DNA of 64,000 bases from an endosymbiont of Lamellibrachia barhami (GCF_011947365.2 NZ_JAAVSH020000001.1:3179598-3243597); one strand, 5' to 3'; counted from the first letter of the stretch, positions 51,674-62,516 are shown. A program made the numbers and translations. Notes: generated by a model from the letters alone, not told the origin.

Positions 51674-54600
51674 TCCAGCATCTCCTTGGCCCAAGACGTT
51701 TCCTGCCGTTTCTGTTTATTGTAGCAGCCGCTGTTGTTCTTCTGACTTCCTTATGGGTAAAGGAGGCGGATCAGTACGCCAAACAATCGGATCTCTTGAT
51801 CCAGATGAAAGAACTCGACGCCCGTCTGGATCGGGATGTGCTGCGGGTCATATCTTTCCTGTTGGTGCAATACGATCCATTGGTGGAGACCACAAAGCGG
51901 TTACGTAAGCTAGAGGAAAAGGCAAAAGATCCCAAACTCTCTTTCTATGAAAGTAAAGGCAAGAGGATGGACGATGCCATTGATACCTATTGGGCTTCAG
52001 TGACAGAAAAGTTGCAGCTGCAGGAGAGAATCAAGTCACAGGCTGCCTTTGTCCGCAATGGGATCCACTATCTTCCGGTGGCGGTACAGGATCTGAAAGA
52101 AATTGATGATAACGTCTACGAAGAGGTGATGGTGTTGCTCAATCAACTCTATCGATACAACCTCTCTTCCAGCAAGACTGAACTCAGTCGGATTACAGAG
52201 CAGATAGACGTTCTGAAACTACTGAATGACCTTCCGTCAACTCATCAGAACACCCTCAATAACATCATTTTTCATATGCAGGCCAATCTGAAAGGGCTTG
52301 CCCAGCTCAATCAGTTGGAGGCTCGTTACCTCTCGGTTCCCAGTCATCAACAATTTGAAACCCTGCACAATATCCACGAAACCTATCAGGCAGAGGATAC
52401 CCGCCAAAGTCGGCAGATCAGTATGGTGCTGTCGGTGATCATCCTGTTCCTGCTCATGGGGTTATGGCAACTGCTGCGTAAACTCGATACTGCCCGCCAA
52501 GTCGCGGAGCAGTCCTGGAACAGATTGCACGATGCTGTCGGAAGTCTGTCTGAGGCATTTGCGCTGTTTGATAGTGATGAGCAATTAGTATTGCACAATA
52601 ATAAATTCGAGAAATTCTATCCTTGGTTGGGAGACCGGCTCCAGAAGGGTGTTTCGCTGAAGGAACTACTGAGCAGAAATCCCATTGCGTTCGAACGAAG
52701 CACGCTTGATGGCGTAAAAATTGAAAATGAAATGCCACTTGAACTCTATCTTGAGCGTCCGGATAGCCATCGGTGGTACCTGGCAAGTAATAATCGTACC
52801 ACCGAGGGCGGCCTTGTCTGTGTCCGCACCGATATCACCGAGTCGAAAAAAGCTGAACTTGAACTGCGCAAACTTAGCCGCGCGCTGGAACAGAGTCCGG
52901 CTTCTGTTGTCATCACCGATACGGACGGGATCATAGAATATGTCAATCCCAAGTTTGAACAGATTTCAGGATATACGGCCAGTGAGGCTATTGGACAGAA
53001 CCCCAGAATAATGAAAAGTGGCGATAAGTCCCCGGAAGAGTACAAGGAGATGTGGGACACCATTACTGCAGGCAAAGAGTGGCGAGGTAACTTTCATAAT
53101 AAACGTAAGGATGGATCTATCTACTGGGAGTCAGCATCGATATCGCCACTGCGTAACGAGCAGGGTGAGGCAACCCATTTTATTGCGGTTAAAGAGGACG
53201 TCACTGCACAGAAACGGGCCGAAGACCTGTTGAGGATGAATGCCACGGTTTTTGATACCACGACTGAAGGCATCATGGTAACTGATGCCGATAACCGAAT
53301 TAAAACTGTCAATCCTGCATTCAGCCGTATCACCGGCTATGAGGCGAGCGAAGTTGTTGGACGGGATCCCAGCATCCTAAGTTCCGGGCGTCAGGAGAAG
53401 TTATTTTATCAGGAGATGTGGGAGACGGTCTCACATCAGGGCCATTGGTCGGGCGAAATATGGAACCGCCGCAAAGACGGCAGTGTCTATCCCCAATGGC
53501 TCTCCATTGCTTCCATCAAAGATGAAAAGAGCAGGGTGAGTGAATACGTCGCTATTTTTTCCGATATTACTCAACGTAAGGAAAATGAGGAACAGATTCG
53601 CTACCAGGCGAATTATGATGCGCTTACCGGATTACCCAACCGCTCCCTTCTGCAAGACCGCCTTTCGCAAGCCATCATGTCGGCTGGACGAGAAGGGTGG
53701 GGATTGGCACTGTTGTTCATCGACCTGGATAAATTCAAAGTCGTCAATGACAGTTTTGGCCATGTGATCGGTGACGAACTGCTGCAAATGGTTGCCGTAC
53801 GCATCAAGGCCTGCGTACGGGAAGTTGATACCGTAGCGCGTTTTGGTGGCGATGAATTCGTAGTTTTGCTACAGGACATTTCTGAACCGGAAGATGCTGC
53901 GAAGGTTGCCAGTAAAATTATCGGAACGGTCTCCGAGGTGTTTGATCTTTCAAGTCGCGAAATCTTTGTTGGCGCGAGTATTGGCATTACCCTCTATCCT
54001 GAAGATGCTGATACTCCAGACACGCTACTGCAGAATGCAGATATGGCGATGTACCTGGCAAAAGATACAGGACGCAACCGCTTTCAGTTTTTTACCGCAA
54101 AAATACAGGAGCAGGTCAGGGTTCGCCAAAGTCTGGAACATGATCTGAGACAGGCTTTGAAGCGGGATGAATTCGAGCTCTATTATCAACCTGTCGTAGA
54201 TGCCGACAATGAATCAATTATTAGTGTTGAGGCGCTCCTGCGGTGGCATCATCCACAACTGGGCTTTGTGGCGCCAGATACCTTTATTCCTCTTGCAGAG
54301 GAGATCGGTTTGATAGGAAAGATCGGGATGTGGATATTACATACCGGTTGCCGGCAGGTGCATGAATGGCATCAGGCAGGTTTGGGTGATATTGAAATCG
54401 CATTCAACCTGTCTGGCAGACAAAGGGAGTTGGGGTTGACTGCAAATGATATCTCTCTGATATTGCGCGAGACAGGTCTCTCCGGTGAATTCCTTACCCT
54501 TGAAATTACTGAAAGTGAGCTTATAGAGGACACAGCAGAGGAGATTACCTGGCTGCAGTCATTTAAAAATGTAGGTGCCAAATTATCCATAGATGATTTT

Positions 54601-54903
54601 GGTACCGGTTACTCATCACTTAGCTACTTAAAACGTTTCCCGGTGGATATTTTGAAGATTGATCGGGCTTTTGTAGTTGATCTGCCTGACCACCAGGATG
54701 ATGCTTCTCTCGTTGAGGCAATTGTTGCCATAGCAAAAAGCCTTAACCTCAAATTGGTAGCCGAGGGTGTAGAAACCCGAGCCCAGGCAGAGTTCCTAAA
54801 GAAAATTGGTTGTGATTATCTACAAGGCTACTATTTTGGTAAACCAATGCCTGCAACTGAACTCGCTAAAAAGATTAGCGGCGTTACTGGTCCAGCTTCC
54901 TAG
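51670..54903 (+). CDS. Membrane sensor with two PAS domains, GGDEF and EAL
   Basis: TM, extracytoplasmic helical region, TM, PAS x2, ARFGGDEF, VEALLRW; ATGA overlap with upstream cytochrome gene. Confidence 0.95.
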   Translation: MIQHLLGPRRFLPFLFIVAAAVVLLTSLWVKEADQYAKQSDLLIQMKELDARLDRDVLRVISFLLVQYDPLVETTKRLRKLEEKAKDPKLSFYESKGKRMDDAIDTYWASVTEKLQLQERIKSQAAFVRNGIHYLPVAVQDLKEIDDNVYEEVMVLLNQLYRYNLSSSKTELSRITEQIDVLKLLNDLPSTHQNTLNNIIFHMQANLKGLAQLNQLEARYLSVPSHQQFETLHNIHETYQAEDTRQSRQISMVLSVIILFLLMGLWQLLRKLDTARQVAEQSWNRLHDAVGSLSEAFALFDSDEQLVLHNNKFEKFYPWLGDRLQKGVSLKELLSRNPIAFERSTLDGVKIENEMPLELYLERPDSHRWYLASNNRTTEGGLVCVRTDITESKKAELELRKLSRALEQSPASVVITDTDGIIEYVNPKFEQISGYTASEAIGQNPRIMKSGDKSPEEYKEMWDTITAGKEWRGNFHNKRKDGSIYWESASISPLRNEQGEATHFIAVKEDVTAQKRAEDLLRMNATVFDTTTEGIMVTDADNRIKTVNPAFSRITGYEASEVVGRDPSILSSGRQEKLFYQEMWETVSHQGHWSGEIWNRRKDGSVYPQWLSIASIKDEKSRVSEYVAIFSDITQRKENEEQIRYQANYDALTGLPNRSLLQDRLSQAIMSAGREGWGLALLFIDLDKFKVVNDSFGHVIGDELLQMVAVRIKACVREVDTVARFGGDEFVVLLQDISEPEDAAKVASKIIGTVSEVFDLSSREIFVGASIGITLYPEDADTPDTLLQNADMAMYLAKDTGRNRFQFFTAKIQEQVRVRQSLEHDLRQALKRDEFELYYQPVVDADNESIISVEALLRWHHPQLGFVAPDTFIPLAEEIGLIGKIGMWILHTGCRQVHEWHQAGLGDIEIAFNLSGRQRELGLTANDISLILRETGLSGEFLTLEITESELIEDTAEEITWLQSFKNVGAKLSIDDFGTGYSSLSYLKRFPVDILKIDRAFVVDLPDHQDDASLVEAIVAIAKSLNLKLVAEGVETRAQAEFLKKIGCDYLQGYYFGKPMPATELAKKISGVTGPAS

Positions 54904-55079
54904 AAAATTTTACTGATAAGTTGACGATGTTGATAAATAGTACAGGTGCATAATACTTATTATGTTAAATTGGCTGTGTTCAAGTTTATTCGATGGTTTG
55001 TTGATAAATCTCATTTGATTTGTGAACTCTCGGGATTAAAATCCGCGTCCTGCCGTGGCTATTGGCACTCGCACACAAT

Positions 55080-55113
55080 AAAAAAGGCGGAAAGGTATCA
55101 GCCCTTCCGTCTT
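55080..55113 (-). terminator. Intrinsic terminator for the small gene 55122-55289
   Basis: minus strand AAGACGGAAGGG-CTGATA-CCTTTCCGCCTTTTTT. Confidence 0.8.
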
Positions 55114-55121
55114 CATTTGAT

Positions 55122-55289
55122 TTACCGCTGCGCGATCTCTCGTGCAGCCGCTGAGGAGTTACCAGTATTGAAGGTGTCACCTGGTCCAAAGCCAGAGAAA
55201 ATGACGGCGGCATTTGATATAGAAGAAAAAATCAATAGAGCGATCACAAGAAGAATGCGGGATTTTTTTGTCATTATTGCCATAGTCAT
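55122..55289 (-). CDS. Small secreted peptide precursor (55 aa) with FGPGDTFNTGN motif
   Basis: MTMAIMTKKSRILLVIALLIFSSISNAAVIFSGFGPGDTFNTGNSSAAAREIAQR; SD-like AGGGGA, terminator about 10 nt after stop. Confidence 0.55.
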   Translation of the reverse strand: MTMAIMTKKSRILLVIALLIFSSISNAAVIFSGFGPGDTFNTGNSSAAAREIAQR

Positions 55290-55515
55290 TTCCCCTTTTT
55301 CCTAACATTAGGACAGCTTGCACCGAAGCGGAGCGGGGTTTATGTAATAACGAGAGAAACGAATACACAAAAACCTCGTAGCTTTTCCCACTGGGTGTGA
55401 TTATTAGTCTGAGTTGTTAATTAATTCTGTATCTGTGCGTATTCTGGCCATTCCGATCACTGATTCTGGTTTTATCCGATCACCTGACCATCCCAGCGCG
55501 ATGAACCTCATAGTA

Positions 55516-56238
55516 TCACTCTGAGTGATCGGATTCATTAAACTCACTCATGACCTTTCTCATCGACTCGCCCTTCAATTTTAGCTTATGGCTATTGTGT
55601 AGCAGGCGGTCCAGGATGGCGTCAGCAAGCGTCGCATCACCGATGGTTTTATGCCACTGTGTTGTCGGTAGCTGACTGGTCACCAGCGTGGATTTAAGAC
55701 CATGTCGATCATCCATGATCGTCAGCAGGTCATTACGCTGACACAGGTTCATTTTCTCCAGCCCCCAATCATCCAGTACCAGTAAATCGGTCTTTGCCAG
55801 TTGTTGAGTCAGTCGGGTAAAGCGACCGTCTCCATGGGCTATCGTCAGCGCCTCAAGCAACCGTGGCATACGGAAGTAGCGAACTGATAACCCCTGCAAG
55901 CAGGTTTGCGTTGCCAGCGCACAACCAAGATAGGTTTTACCGCAACCGGTGGGGCCGGTGATGAGTACGTTGTGGTGCTGTAGTATCCAATGTGTACTCA
56001 ATAAATCAGCAAACTGGCTTTTCATAAGCCCACGGGGATGGCTGTAATCAATGTCAGCCGGATTAGCCTGCAGTTTTAGTTTTGCCGCTTTAAGCAGGCG
56101 AGTGATTTTGTTGTTATGGCGATGCGTGGATTCCCGGTCTATCAGTAACGCCAGGCGTTCGCTAAAGCCAAGCTCGTCATGTGTTGAAGGTTGCGACAGT
56201 TGTTGTTCAAGTCCATCAGCGGTGTTTGTCAACAAAGT
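55516..56238 (-). pseudogene. istB: IstB ATPase, N-terminus replaced by IS3 end
   Basis: GPTGCGKTYLGCALA Walker A; authentic reading begins at ...NTADGLEQQLSQPSTHDELGF; ORF runs to 56286 inside the IS3. Confidence 0.85.
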
Positions 56239-56251
56239 TGTCCGATTTTTC

Positions 56252-57331
56252 TCATGCAGCCTTAAGCAATTTCTGCTCTTCAGCACGCACCTCTTTTGGT
56301 GGATTCAACCAGACTTCAGTCACTGGACTCCAGTCCCTGAGATTGCCTGACCACCGCTGTGGATTTTTCTCTTTTGCTAACTCATAAACCGCCTTCCTTT
56401 TCTTCAATATCTCACTGTCTTGTCCATTGTGTCGCTCGTTTGGAGTAACATACTGGATCGAACTATGGCGGTGCTCTTCGTTGTACCAATGCACAAATTC
56501 ATGCACCCATTTGCGGGCTGAATCCAGATCCTCGAAGGGTTTGTTTGGATACGCCGGTGTGTACTTCAATGTACGAAAAAGACTCTCTGAGTAGGGATTG
56601 TCATCACTTACAGAAGGGCGGCTAAATGAGGGAACTACACCCAGCTTCTGTAACGTAGCCAGCATGGTGGCTCCTTTCATGGGGCTGCCATTATCTGAGT
56701 GTAGTACCAACCCTTCCTGATGAATCCCTTCAGTCAAACAGGCCTTTCTGATTAACTGACTGGCTAGCTCAGCACTCTCTGTTTCGTGAATTTCCCACCC
56801 TACAATTTTGCGGCTGAAGATGTCTTCGATCAGGTAGAGATAGTAGAACATCCCACGAATCGATGAGGCCAAATAGGTAATATCCCAGCTCCACACTTCA
56901 TTGGGTGCTTCAGCTTTGTATCCTTTTGGTTTTGTAACGACTTTTGGCGTTTCGGCACGCCCTCTACGATTCACCTGTTCAACCTCTCTCAGCACTCTGT
57001 AGAAGCTTGATTCAGAAGCGAGATACCTGCCTTCATCGGCCAGTCTGGGCACAATTTGTGATGGCGGCAGGCTCTTGTATTGCGGTTGGTTACACGTCTC
57101 AACAATCTCATGCCTCTCTTCTTCAGTAAGCTTGTTGGCAGGTGTTCTTGCTGCCGCTGACTCCTTGCGTCGATCTTTTAGCGCCTGCTCTTTATGCAAC
57201 TGCTGCTTCCAGCGACGCAGGGTGCGTGGATCGATCTCTATCACCTCACATGCCTTAGGTTGGCGTGCACCTGCTGTGACTGCCTCATCGATCAGATTGA
57301 TGGCCATCTGGCGGTCTTCAGGGACAATCAT
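56252..57331 (-). CDS. IS3-family transposase OrfB (DDE integrase core)
   Basis: VWSWDITYLASSIRGMFYYLYLIEDIFSRKIVGWEI, LHSDNGSPMKG, NPYSESLFRTLKY. Confidence 0.95.
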   Translation of the reverse strand: MIVPEDRQMAINLIDEAVTAGARQPKACEVIEIDPRTLRRWKQQLHKEQALKDRRKESAAARTPANKLTEEERHEIVETCNQPQYKSLPPSQIVPRLADEGRYLASESSFYRVLREVEQVNRRGRAETPKVVTKPKGYKAEAPNEVWSWDITYLASSIRGMFYYLYLIEDIFSRKIVGWEIHETESAELASQLIRKACLTEGIHQEGLVLHSDNGSPMKGATMLATLQKLGVVPSFSRPSVSDDNPYSESLFRTLKYTPAYPNKPFEDLDSARKWVHEFVHWYNEEHRHSSIQYVTPNERHNGQDSEILKKRKAVYELAKEKNPQRWSGNLRDWSPVTEVWLNPPKEVRAEEQKLLKAA

Positions 57332-57843
57332 TCTTCCCCTCCGCCCCCCCAGATGGCCTGGGCTTTTTTTTCGAGTATAAGTAGGGCTGCAGCCTCTGCA
57401 AGCGCTTTCTCTTTGCGTCTTAGCTCTTTCTCAAGTTGGCGTGATTTCTTCTTCTCCTTTTGCCACATGCTCCGCTCTGCCTTGGTGAGTCGTTCCGTAC
57501 TGTCGTTGCCTGTAGCTGCACCCTCTTTCCAGCGTGAGATCTGCTCAGCATAGAGTCCTTTTTGACGACAGTACTCCGAAAGTTCATGCTCATTCAGCGC
57601 AGCGGTCTCAATGACCACAGCCAATTTATTTTTACCACTCCAGTTTTCTGGATTTGATGGATCTGCTGGCACTAACTTCCCCTCATTCTGATACTTGTTT
57701 TTCCAAGTATACAGGGTGGGTTCTGAAACTCCGGCCTCTCGACTCACTTGAGCTACTGACATGGAGTTGGGAGACATCATCTTCTGTACAATCTTCTCTT
57801 TGAATTCTTCGCTGTAGCGTGGCATCTCTTCATCACTTACCAC
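57328..57843 (-). CDS. IS3-family OrfA (HTH)
   Basis: RYSEEFKEKIVQKMMSPNSMSVAQVSREAGVSEPTLYTWK. Confidence 0.93.
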   Translation of the reverse strand: MVSDEEMPRYSEEFKEKIVQKMMSPNSMSVAQVSREAGVSEPTLYTWKNKYQNEGKLVPADPSNPENWSGKNKLAVVIETAALNEHELSEYCRQKGLYAEQISRWKEGAATGNDSTERLTKAERSMWQKEKKKSRQLEKELRRKEKALAEAAALLILEKKAQAIWGGGGEE

Positions 57844-57886
57844 CCCCTTTTGGGTTAAATTTACTGATTCAAAACAGCGGACATGT

Positions 57887-58779
57887 ATGCTGACACAGGG
57901 GGCAGTGGCCGACTATATAAAAAGGGCCGAGCAAGCCAATCTCAACTGGCCCATTCCCAGCAACCTGGAAGAGCGTGATCTGGGACTTTTATTATTCCCC
58001 ACACAAGCAGTGACAGGGCAGCGGCGCTTTGCTGAACCGGACTTCCTGACCTGCTATAGCGATCTTAAAAGCAAGACGGTGACCCGCATTTACTGTGGCA
58101 AGAGTATCGTCAGCAACACCCAAAAGATGGCTATAGCTATGCACAGTTTTGCCATCGGTTCAAAGAATGGCAAGGCAAACAAAAACGCAGCATGCGCCAG
58201 ATTCATATTGCCGGTGAAAAACTATTTGTAGATTATGCCGGTCCAACCATGGAGGTGATTAACCCCGATACGGGTGAGGTGCGTACAGCAATCTTCGTTG
58301 CTGTACTGGGTGCTTCCAGTTACACCTTTGCCTGTGCGCACTGGAGTCAGCAGTTACCGGACTGGCTCGATGCTCATGTTCAGGCGTTGACTTTTTTTGG
58401 CGGTGTGCCAGAAATCATTGTGCCAGATAATTTAAAAAGTGCGGTCAGTAAAACACACCGTTATGACCCAGAGATCAATGCCAGTTATTTACAATTATCA
58501 GCGCATTATCAGACAGCCATCATTCCAGCGCGGCCACTGAAACCCAAAGACAAATCAAAGGCAGAAATCGGGGTTCAAGTTGTTGAACGCTGGATCATGG
58601 CAAGGCTGCGACACCAGCAGTTTTTTACGCTATCTTCTCTGAATCAGGCCATCCGTCCATTAGTCGATGAACTGAATGATAAGTCCTTCCAAAAACTGCC
58701 CGGTACCAGGCGTTCGCAGTTCGAGCAACTGGATAAACCAGTATTACGCCCCTTACCTTCAAACCGTATACGCTGGTGA
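57887..58779 (+). pseudogene. istA: IstA transposase fragment, 5'-truncated and frameshifted
   Basis: 57887-58231 and 58192-58779 join as ...[57 protein letters not shown] if one T is restored near 58090. Confidence 0.85.
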
Positions 58780-58943
58780 CCAGTCAGCTACCGACAACAC
58801 AGTGGCATAAAACCATCGGTGATGCGACGCTTGCTGACGCCATCCTGGACCGCCTGCTACACAATAGCCATAAGCTAAAACTGAAGGGCGAGTCGATGAG
58901 AAAGGTCATGAGTGAGTTTAATGAATCCGATCACTCAGAGTGA
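58770..58943 (+). pseudogene. IstB C-terminal fragment fused to the istA remnant
   Basis: [57 protein letters not shown], identical to the C-terminus of the minus-strand istB. Confidence 0.9.
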
Positions 58944-59024
58944 TACTATGAGGTTCTTCGCGCTGGGATGGTCAGGTGATCGGATAAAACCAGAATCAGT
59001 GATCGGAATGGCCAGAATACGCAA

Positions 59025-60380
59025 ACCGGGCAGGTTTTGGGCAAAAAAAGAGTTGTGAACAGCTTTTGCGGTTCGATTACAACCAACTACGCGCGCTGTA
59101 CCAGTTGCCATATCGGCTACGGCTGGAAGGACGATAGTTTTGATTTCTCATCCGAAGAGAATGTCGACTGTCTTGTCTGTCATGACACAACAGATACCTA
59201 CAAGAAATTCCCAACGGCTGCGGGTCATCCTACCTATGTCGACAAACCTTTCCCTAAAAAAAGCAAGAAGATTTGGAAAGCACCCGATTTAACCAAGGTC
59301 GCCCAAGCTGTTGGTAAGCCACGCCGTGAAAATTGTGGGGTTTGTCACTTCTACGGCGGCGGCGGTGATGGTGTAAAACATGGCGACCTTGATTCATCAA
59401 TGACCAATCCTCCCCGTACGCTGGATGTTCACATGGGTGTGGATGGCCTGAACTTCGTCTGTACGGAGTGCCACAGCACAGACGGCCATGATATAAAAGG
59501 AAGTCACTATACCTCTGTCGGGAAAGATAGACACGGCATTGATATTCCTGGGCGAGATGACCATAACAGGGCATCCTGTGAATCCTGCCACGGTGACAAA
59601 CCGCATGAGGAAACCATTAACAATAAGATTAATGATCACACCGACAAGGTAGCCTGTCAGACCTGTCATATTCCGACTTATGCGAAAGGTGGTGTGCCTT
59701 CAAAGACTTGGTGGGACTGGTCGACTGCAGGGCGCATGGATGGCGATGGCAAGCACCTGAAGATGAAAGACGAGAATGGGTATGTAACCTATGTGACCAA
59801 AAAAGGCACCTTCGAATGGGGAGAGAACCTTGTGCCGGAATACGCCTGGCTGTCAGGCGAGATCCGTTACCAGGAACTCGAAGACCGGTTTGATCCTAAC
59901 AGTGTAGTGCCAATCAATACGTTCAAAGGGGACTACAACGATCCTGACGCCAGAATCTGGCCCTTCAAAATCATGCGGGGAAAACAACCCTACGACAAAG
60001 GCAATAATACACTGGTTATCTCTCACTTGTTTGGTAAGGACAGTGAGGCCTATTGGAAATCGTTCAATTGGAACCGCGCCATTAAAGCGGCAATGGATGC
60101 AGCAGGTGCGGATTATAGCGGAGAATATGGCTTTATCGAAACTACCATGCACTGGCCGCTTTCTCACATGGTTGCACCTAAGGAAGAAGCGTTGGGCTGT
60201 AATGAATGCCATAGCAGAAATGGGCGACTGTCGGAACTCACTGGTTTCTACATGCCGGGAAGAGACAAGAGCGATCTGTTGGATCTAATTGGCTGGTTGG
60301 CTGTGCTTGGAACACTGGGTGGTGTATCGCTTCACGGTTTTGCCCGGGTCTTTTTCAGTAGAAAGAGGAGGAATGGCTGA
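59025..60380 (+). pseudogene. Octaheme tetrathionate reductase-like multiheme cytochrome c, 5'-truncated by the IS block
   Basis: Seven CXXCH, open frame TGQVLGKKRVVNSFCGSITTNYARCTSCHIGYGW continues into the IS boundary; no signal peptide. Confidence 0.75.
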
Positions 60381-60979
60381 TGTCAAATGAAATGATCTAT
60401 ACTCGTTTTGAGCGTATCTGGCATTGGGTGCTGGCGATTCTCATTCTCCCCTTACTGCTCACAGGATTTGAGATACACGGGGATTACACGATGTTGGGTT
60501 TTGAGCAGGCTGTGGATACGCATATCCTGTTTGCCTGGGCACTGATGGGGCTATTGGTGTTTGTCATCTTCTGGCATATGACAACAGGGGAATGGAAGCA
60601 GTACATCCCATCCAGTAAAAACAATCTGATGGCTATGCTTCGCTACTATGCGGTCGATATCTTTCTGGGGGGTGGCCATCCCTTCCATATGACGCGAAAA
60701 AGCAAGCTCAATCCAATGCAGCGTTTGGCCTATCTATCACTGCATGTGGTTATTACTCCAGTAACCTGGGCCAGTGGCCTGCTTTATCTGTTTTACACTT
60801 CATGGGGTGACTGGGGACTTGAGGGATTAAGTCTCACTGTGGTTGCAATGGTTCACATGGCTGCCGCCTTCGCCATGCTTGCTTTCTTGATCGTGCATCT
60901 ATACCTGGCAATTACGACCAGTGAAAAACCATTTGGGTATGTCAAAGCAATGATCAGCGGGTACGAGAAAAAAGAATAG
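60380..60979 (+). CDS. Cytochrome b561-like membrane protein
   Basis: YTRFERIWHWVLAILILPLLLTGFEIH..., conserved His, 4 TM; ATG overlaps the upstream stop. Confidence 0.85.
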   Translation: MSNEMIYTRFERIWHWVLAILILPLLLTGFEIHGDYTMLGFEQAVDTHILFAWALMGLLVFVIFWHMTTGEWKQYIPSSKNNLMAMLRYYAVDIFLGGGHPFHMTRKSKLNPMQRLAYLSLHVVITPVTWASGLLYLFYTSWGDWGLEGLSLTVVAMVHMAAAFAMLAFLIVHLYLAITTSEKPFGYVKAMISGYEKKE

Positions 60980-61172
60980 GTTCTTCAGGCCATTTTTTAT
61001 TCTCAAAATGATTGTGTTGGCTTATTTATAGGGAGAGTCCAAGAAATATTTCGACGAATAAAAACAAGGTATCCATGAAGTAAAATAATCCATTCAAAGT
61101 TTCTGTTCAGCAGTTACAGAACAGGATGGCACACGCGATATAACCAATGAAAAACCGAAAGGGGAGTAACTA

Positions 61173-62516
61173 ATGAAAAAACTTGTGGCGCGGGCAATTA
61201 TCCCGGCGGCGACTGTATTAGCTTTGATCTCACAACCTGCATGGTCGATGGGTCTTAAATCCGATGGCAAAGATTATGGCAACCTGAATCTTTATGTTAA
61301 AGCGATGAGCATCCTCTCTGCCGAGGATAATGGCTATGATCCCGATGATGGCACCTCTTATCTGCTCAAGCTGAAATACCAAACACCATCGTGGAACAAC
61401 CTGAATGTGGGTGTCGGATTCTACGCCAACGGTGATCTTTTCAGATTAACCGACTTCGATACTGATGGGCGTGTTGCACGTGGCATGTTTGTAACAGATG
61501 ATGGATCCACAAAGTCACAACTCGGCGAGATCTATCTCAAGTACAATCGTGAAAAATTTGCTCTGGATGCGGGTCATCAGTTTTATAAGACGCCGCTGAC
61601 TACCATTACTTACAGTACTATGCCGAACTTTTATTCAGCCTACAGCGCCAAGACTACGGTCGTTGAAAATGCTGTGTTCGGCATCGCACAAATTACGGAC
61701 ATGTCATTTGGTTCCCGGGCCATGACTGACTTTGCACTGATTGGCGAAGGTACCAAATCAGCAGGCGCTGCAATCAAAGCGAGCACCATCGGCCAGGCCG
61801 AGTTTCACCGCATCAGTACCGCAACCTTAGGTGCAGGCGCACCCAGCACCAACGGTATAACCGTATTAAATGCCGGTTACTCAGGTATCAAGAATACTGA
61901 ACTGGGGCTATGGAACTATTATGTGGATGATATCGCCAACAATATCTACGCCCATGTAGACACAGTATTTCCGATGAAGGGCATGAAATTGAAGCTGTCC
62001 GGCCAGTTTCTGAACCAGAAGGAAATAGGCGATAAACTGGCTGGTGACCTGGACTTTAATCTGTTCGGCGCCAAGGTTGCTTTGGGCAACAAAAAGTGGT
62101 CCGTATATGGCGCCTTTAACACCTCTAGTGGTGATACTGCCATGCTGAACGCCTGGGGCGGCGACCCTGCTTACACCAGTTCCATATTCTCGCGTAACGA
62201 ATACCGGGAGAACGTAAATGCCTACAAAATTGGGGGTTCGTATAAGATCCTCAAGAACTTGATCGTCAAGCTAAACTATGTAAATTACGGGCAGTCCGAG
62301 ACTTCTGCTCCCCGTAAGGTGCTGGGTCTTGCCGGATTGGGCACAGTTGCACCGCAAACCGATGCCTATGAGACAGATCTCATAGTGGTCTACAAACCTC
62401 AAAAGAATCTGATGCTCAAAGCATTTCTTGCTGACCGTACAAGTGAATATAATGGCATCGAGGGTAAAGACCTGACCCAGACGCATTTAAGGGTTATCGC
62501 CTCTTATAGCTACTAA
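61173..62516 (+). CDS. Outer membrane porin (OprD-like)
   Basis: Signal peptide, beta-strand pattern, C-terminal ...RVIASYSY. Confidence 0.65.
   Translation: MKKLVARAIIPAATVLALISQPAWSMGLKSDGKDYGNLNLYVKAMSILSAEDNGYDPDDGTSYLLKLKYQTPSWNNLNVGVGFYANGDLFRLTDFDTDGRVARGMFVTDDGSTKSQLGEIYLKYNREKFALDAGHQFYKTPLTTITYSTMPNFYSAYSAKTTVVENAVFGIAQITDMSFGSRAMTDFALIGEGTKSAGAAIKASTIGQAEFHRISTATLGAGAPSTNGITVLNAGYSGIKNTELGLWNYYVDDIANNIYAHVDTVFPMKGMKLKLSGQFLNQKEIGDKLAGDLDFNLFGAKVALGNKKWSVYGAFNTSSGDTAMLNAWGGDPAYTSSIFSRNEYRENVNAYKIGGSYKILKNLIVKLNYVNYGQSETSAPRKVLGLAGLGTVAPQTDAYETDLIVVYKPQKNLMLKAFLADRTSEYNGIEGKDLTQTHLRVIASYSY

Larger units (their letters stand above)
56239..57883 (-). mobile_element. IS3-family insertion sequence, about 1.65 kb
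   Basis: Ends TGTCCG.../...CGGACA, orfA and orfB overlapping by ATGA. Confidence 0.8.
55436..59023. mobile_element. Rearranged IS21-family block: two istB-side ends facing outward, IS3-family element in the middle
   Basis: 254-bp near-perfect inverted arms 55436-55689 / 58770-59023, TG...CA ends; istB and istA remnants head-to-head. Confidence 0.85.
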
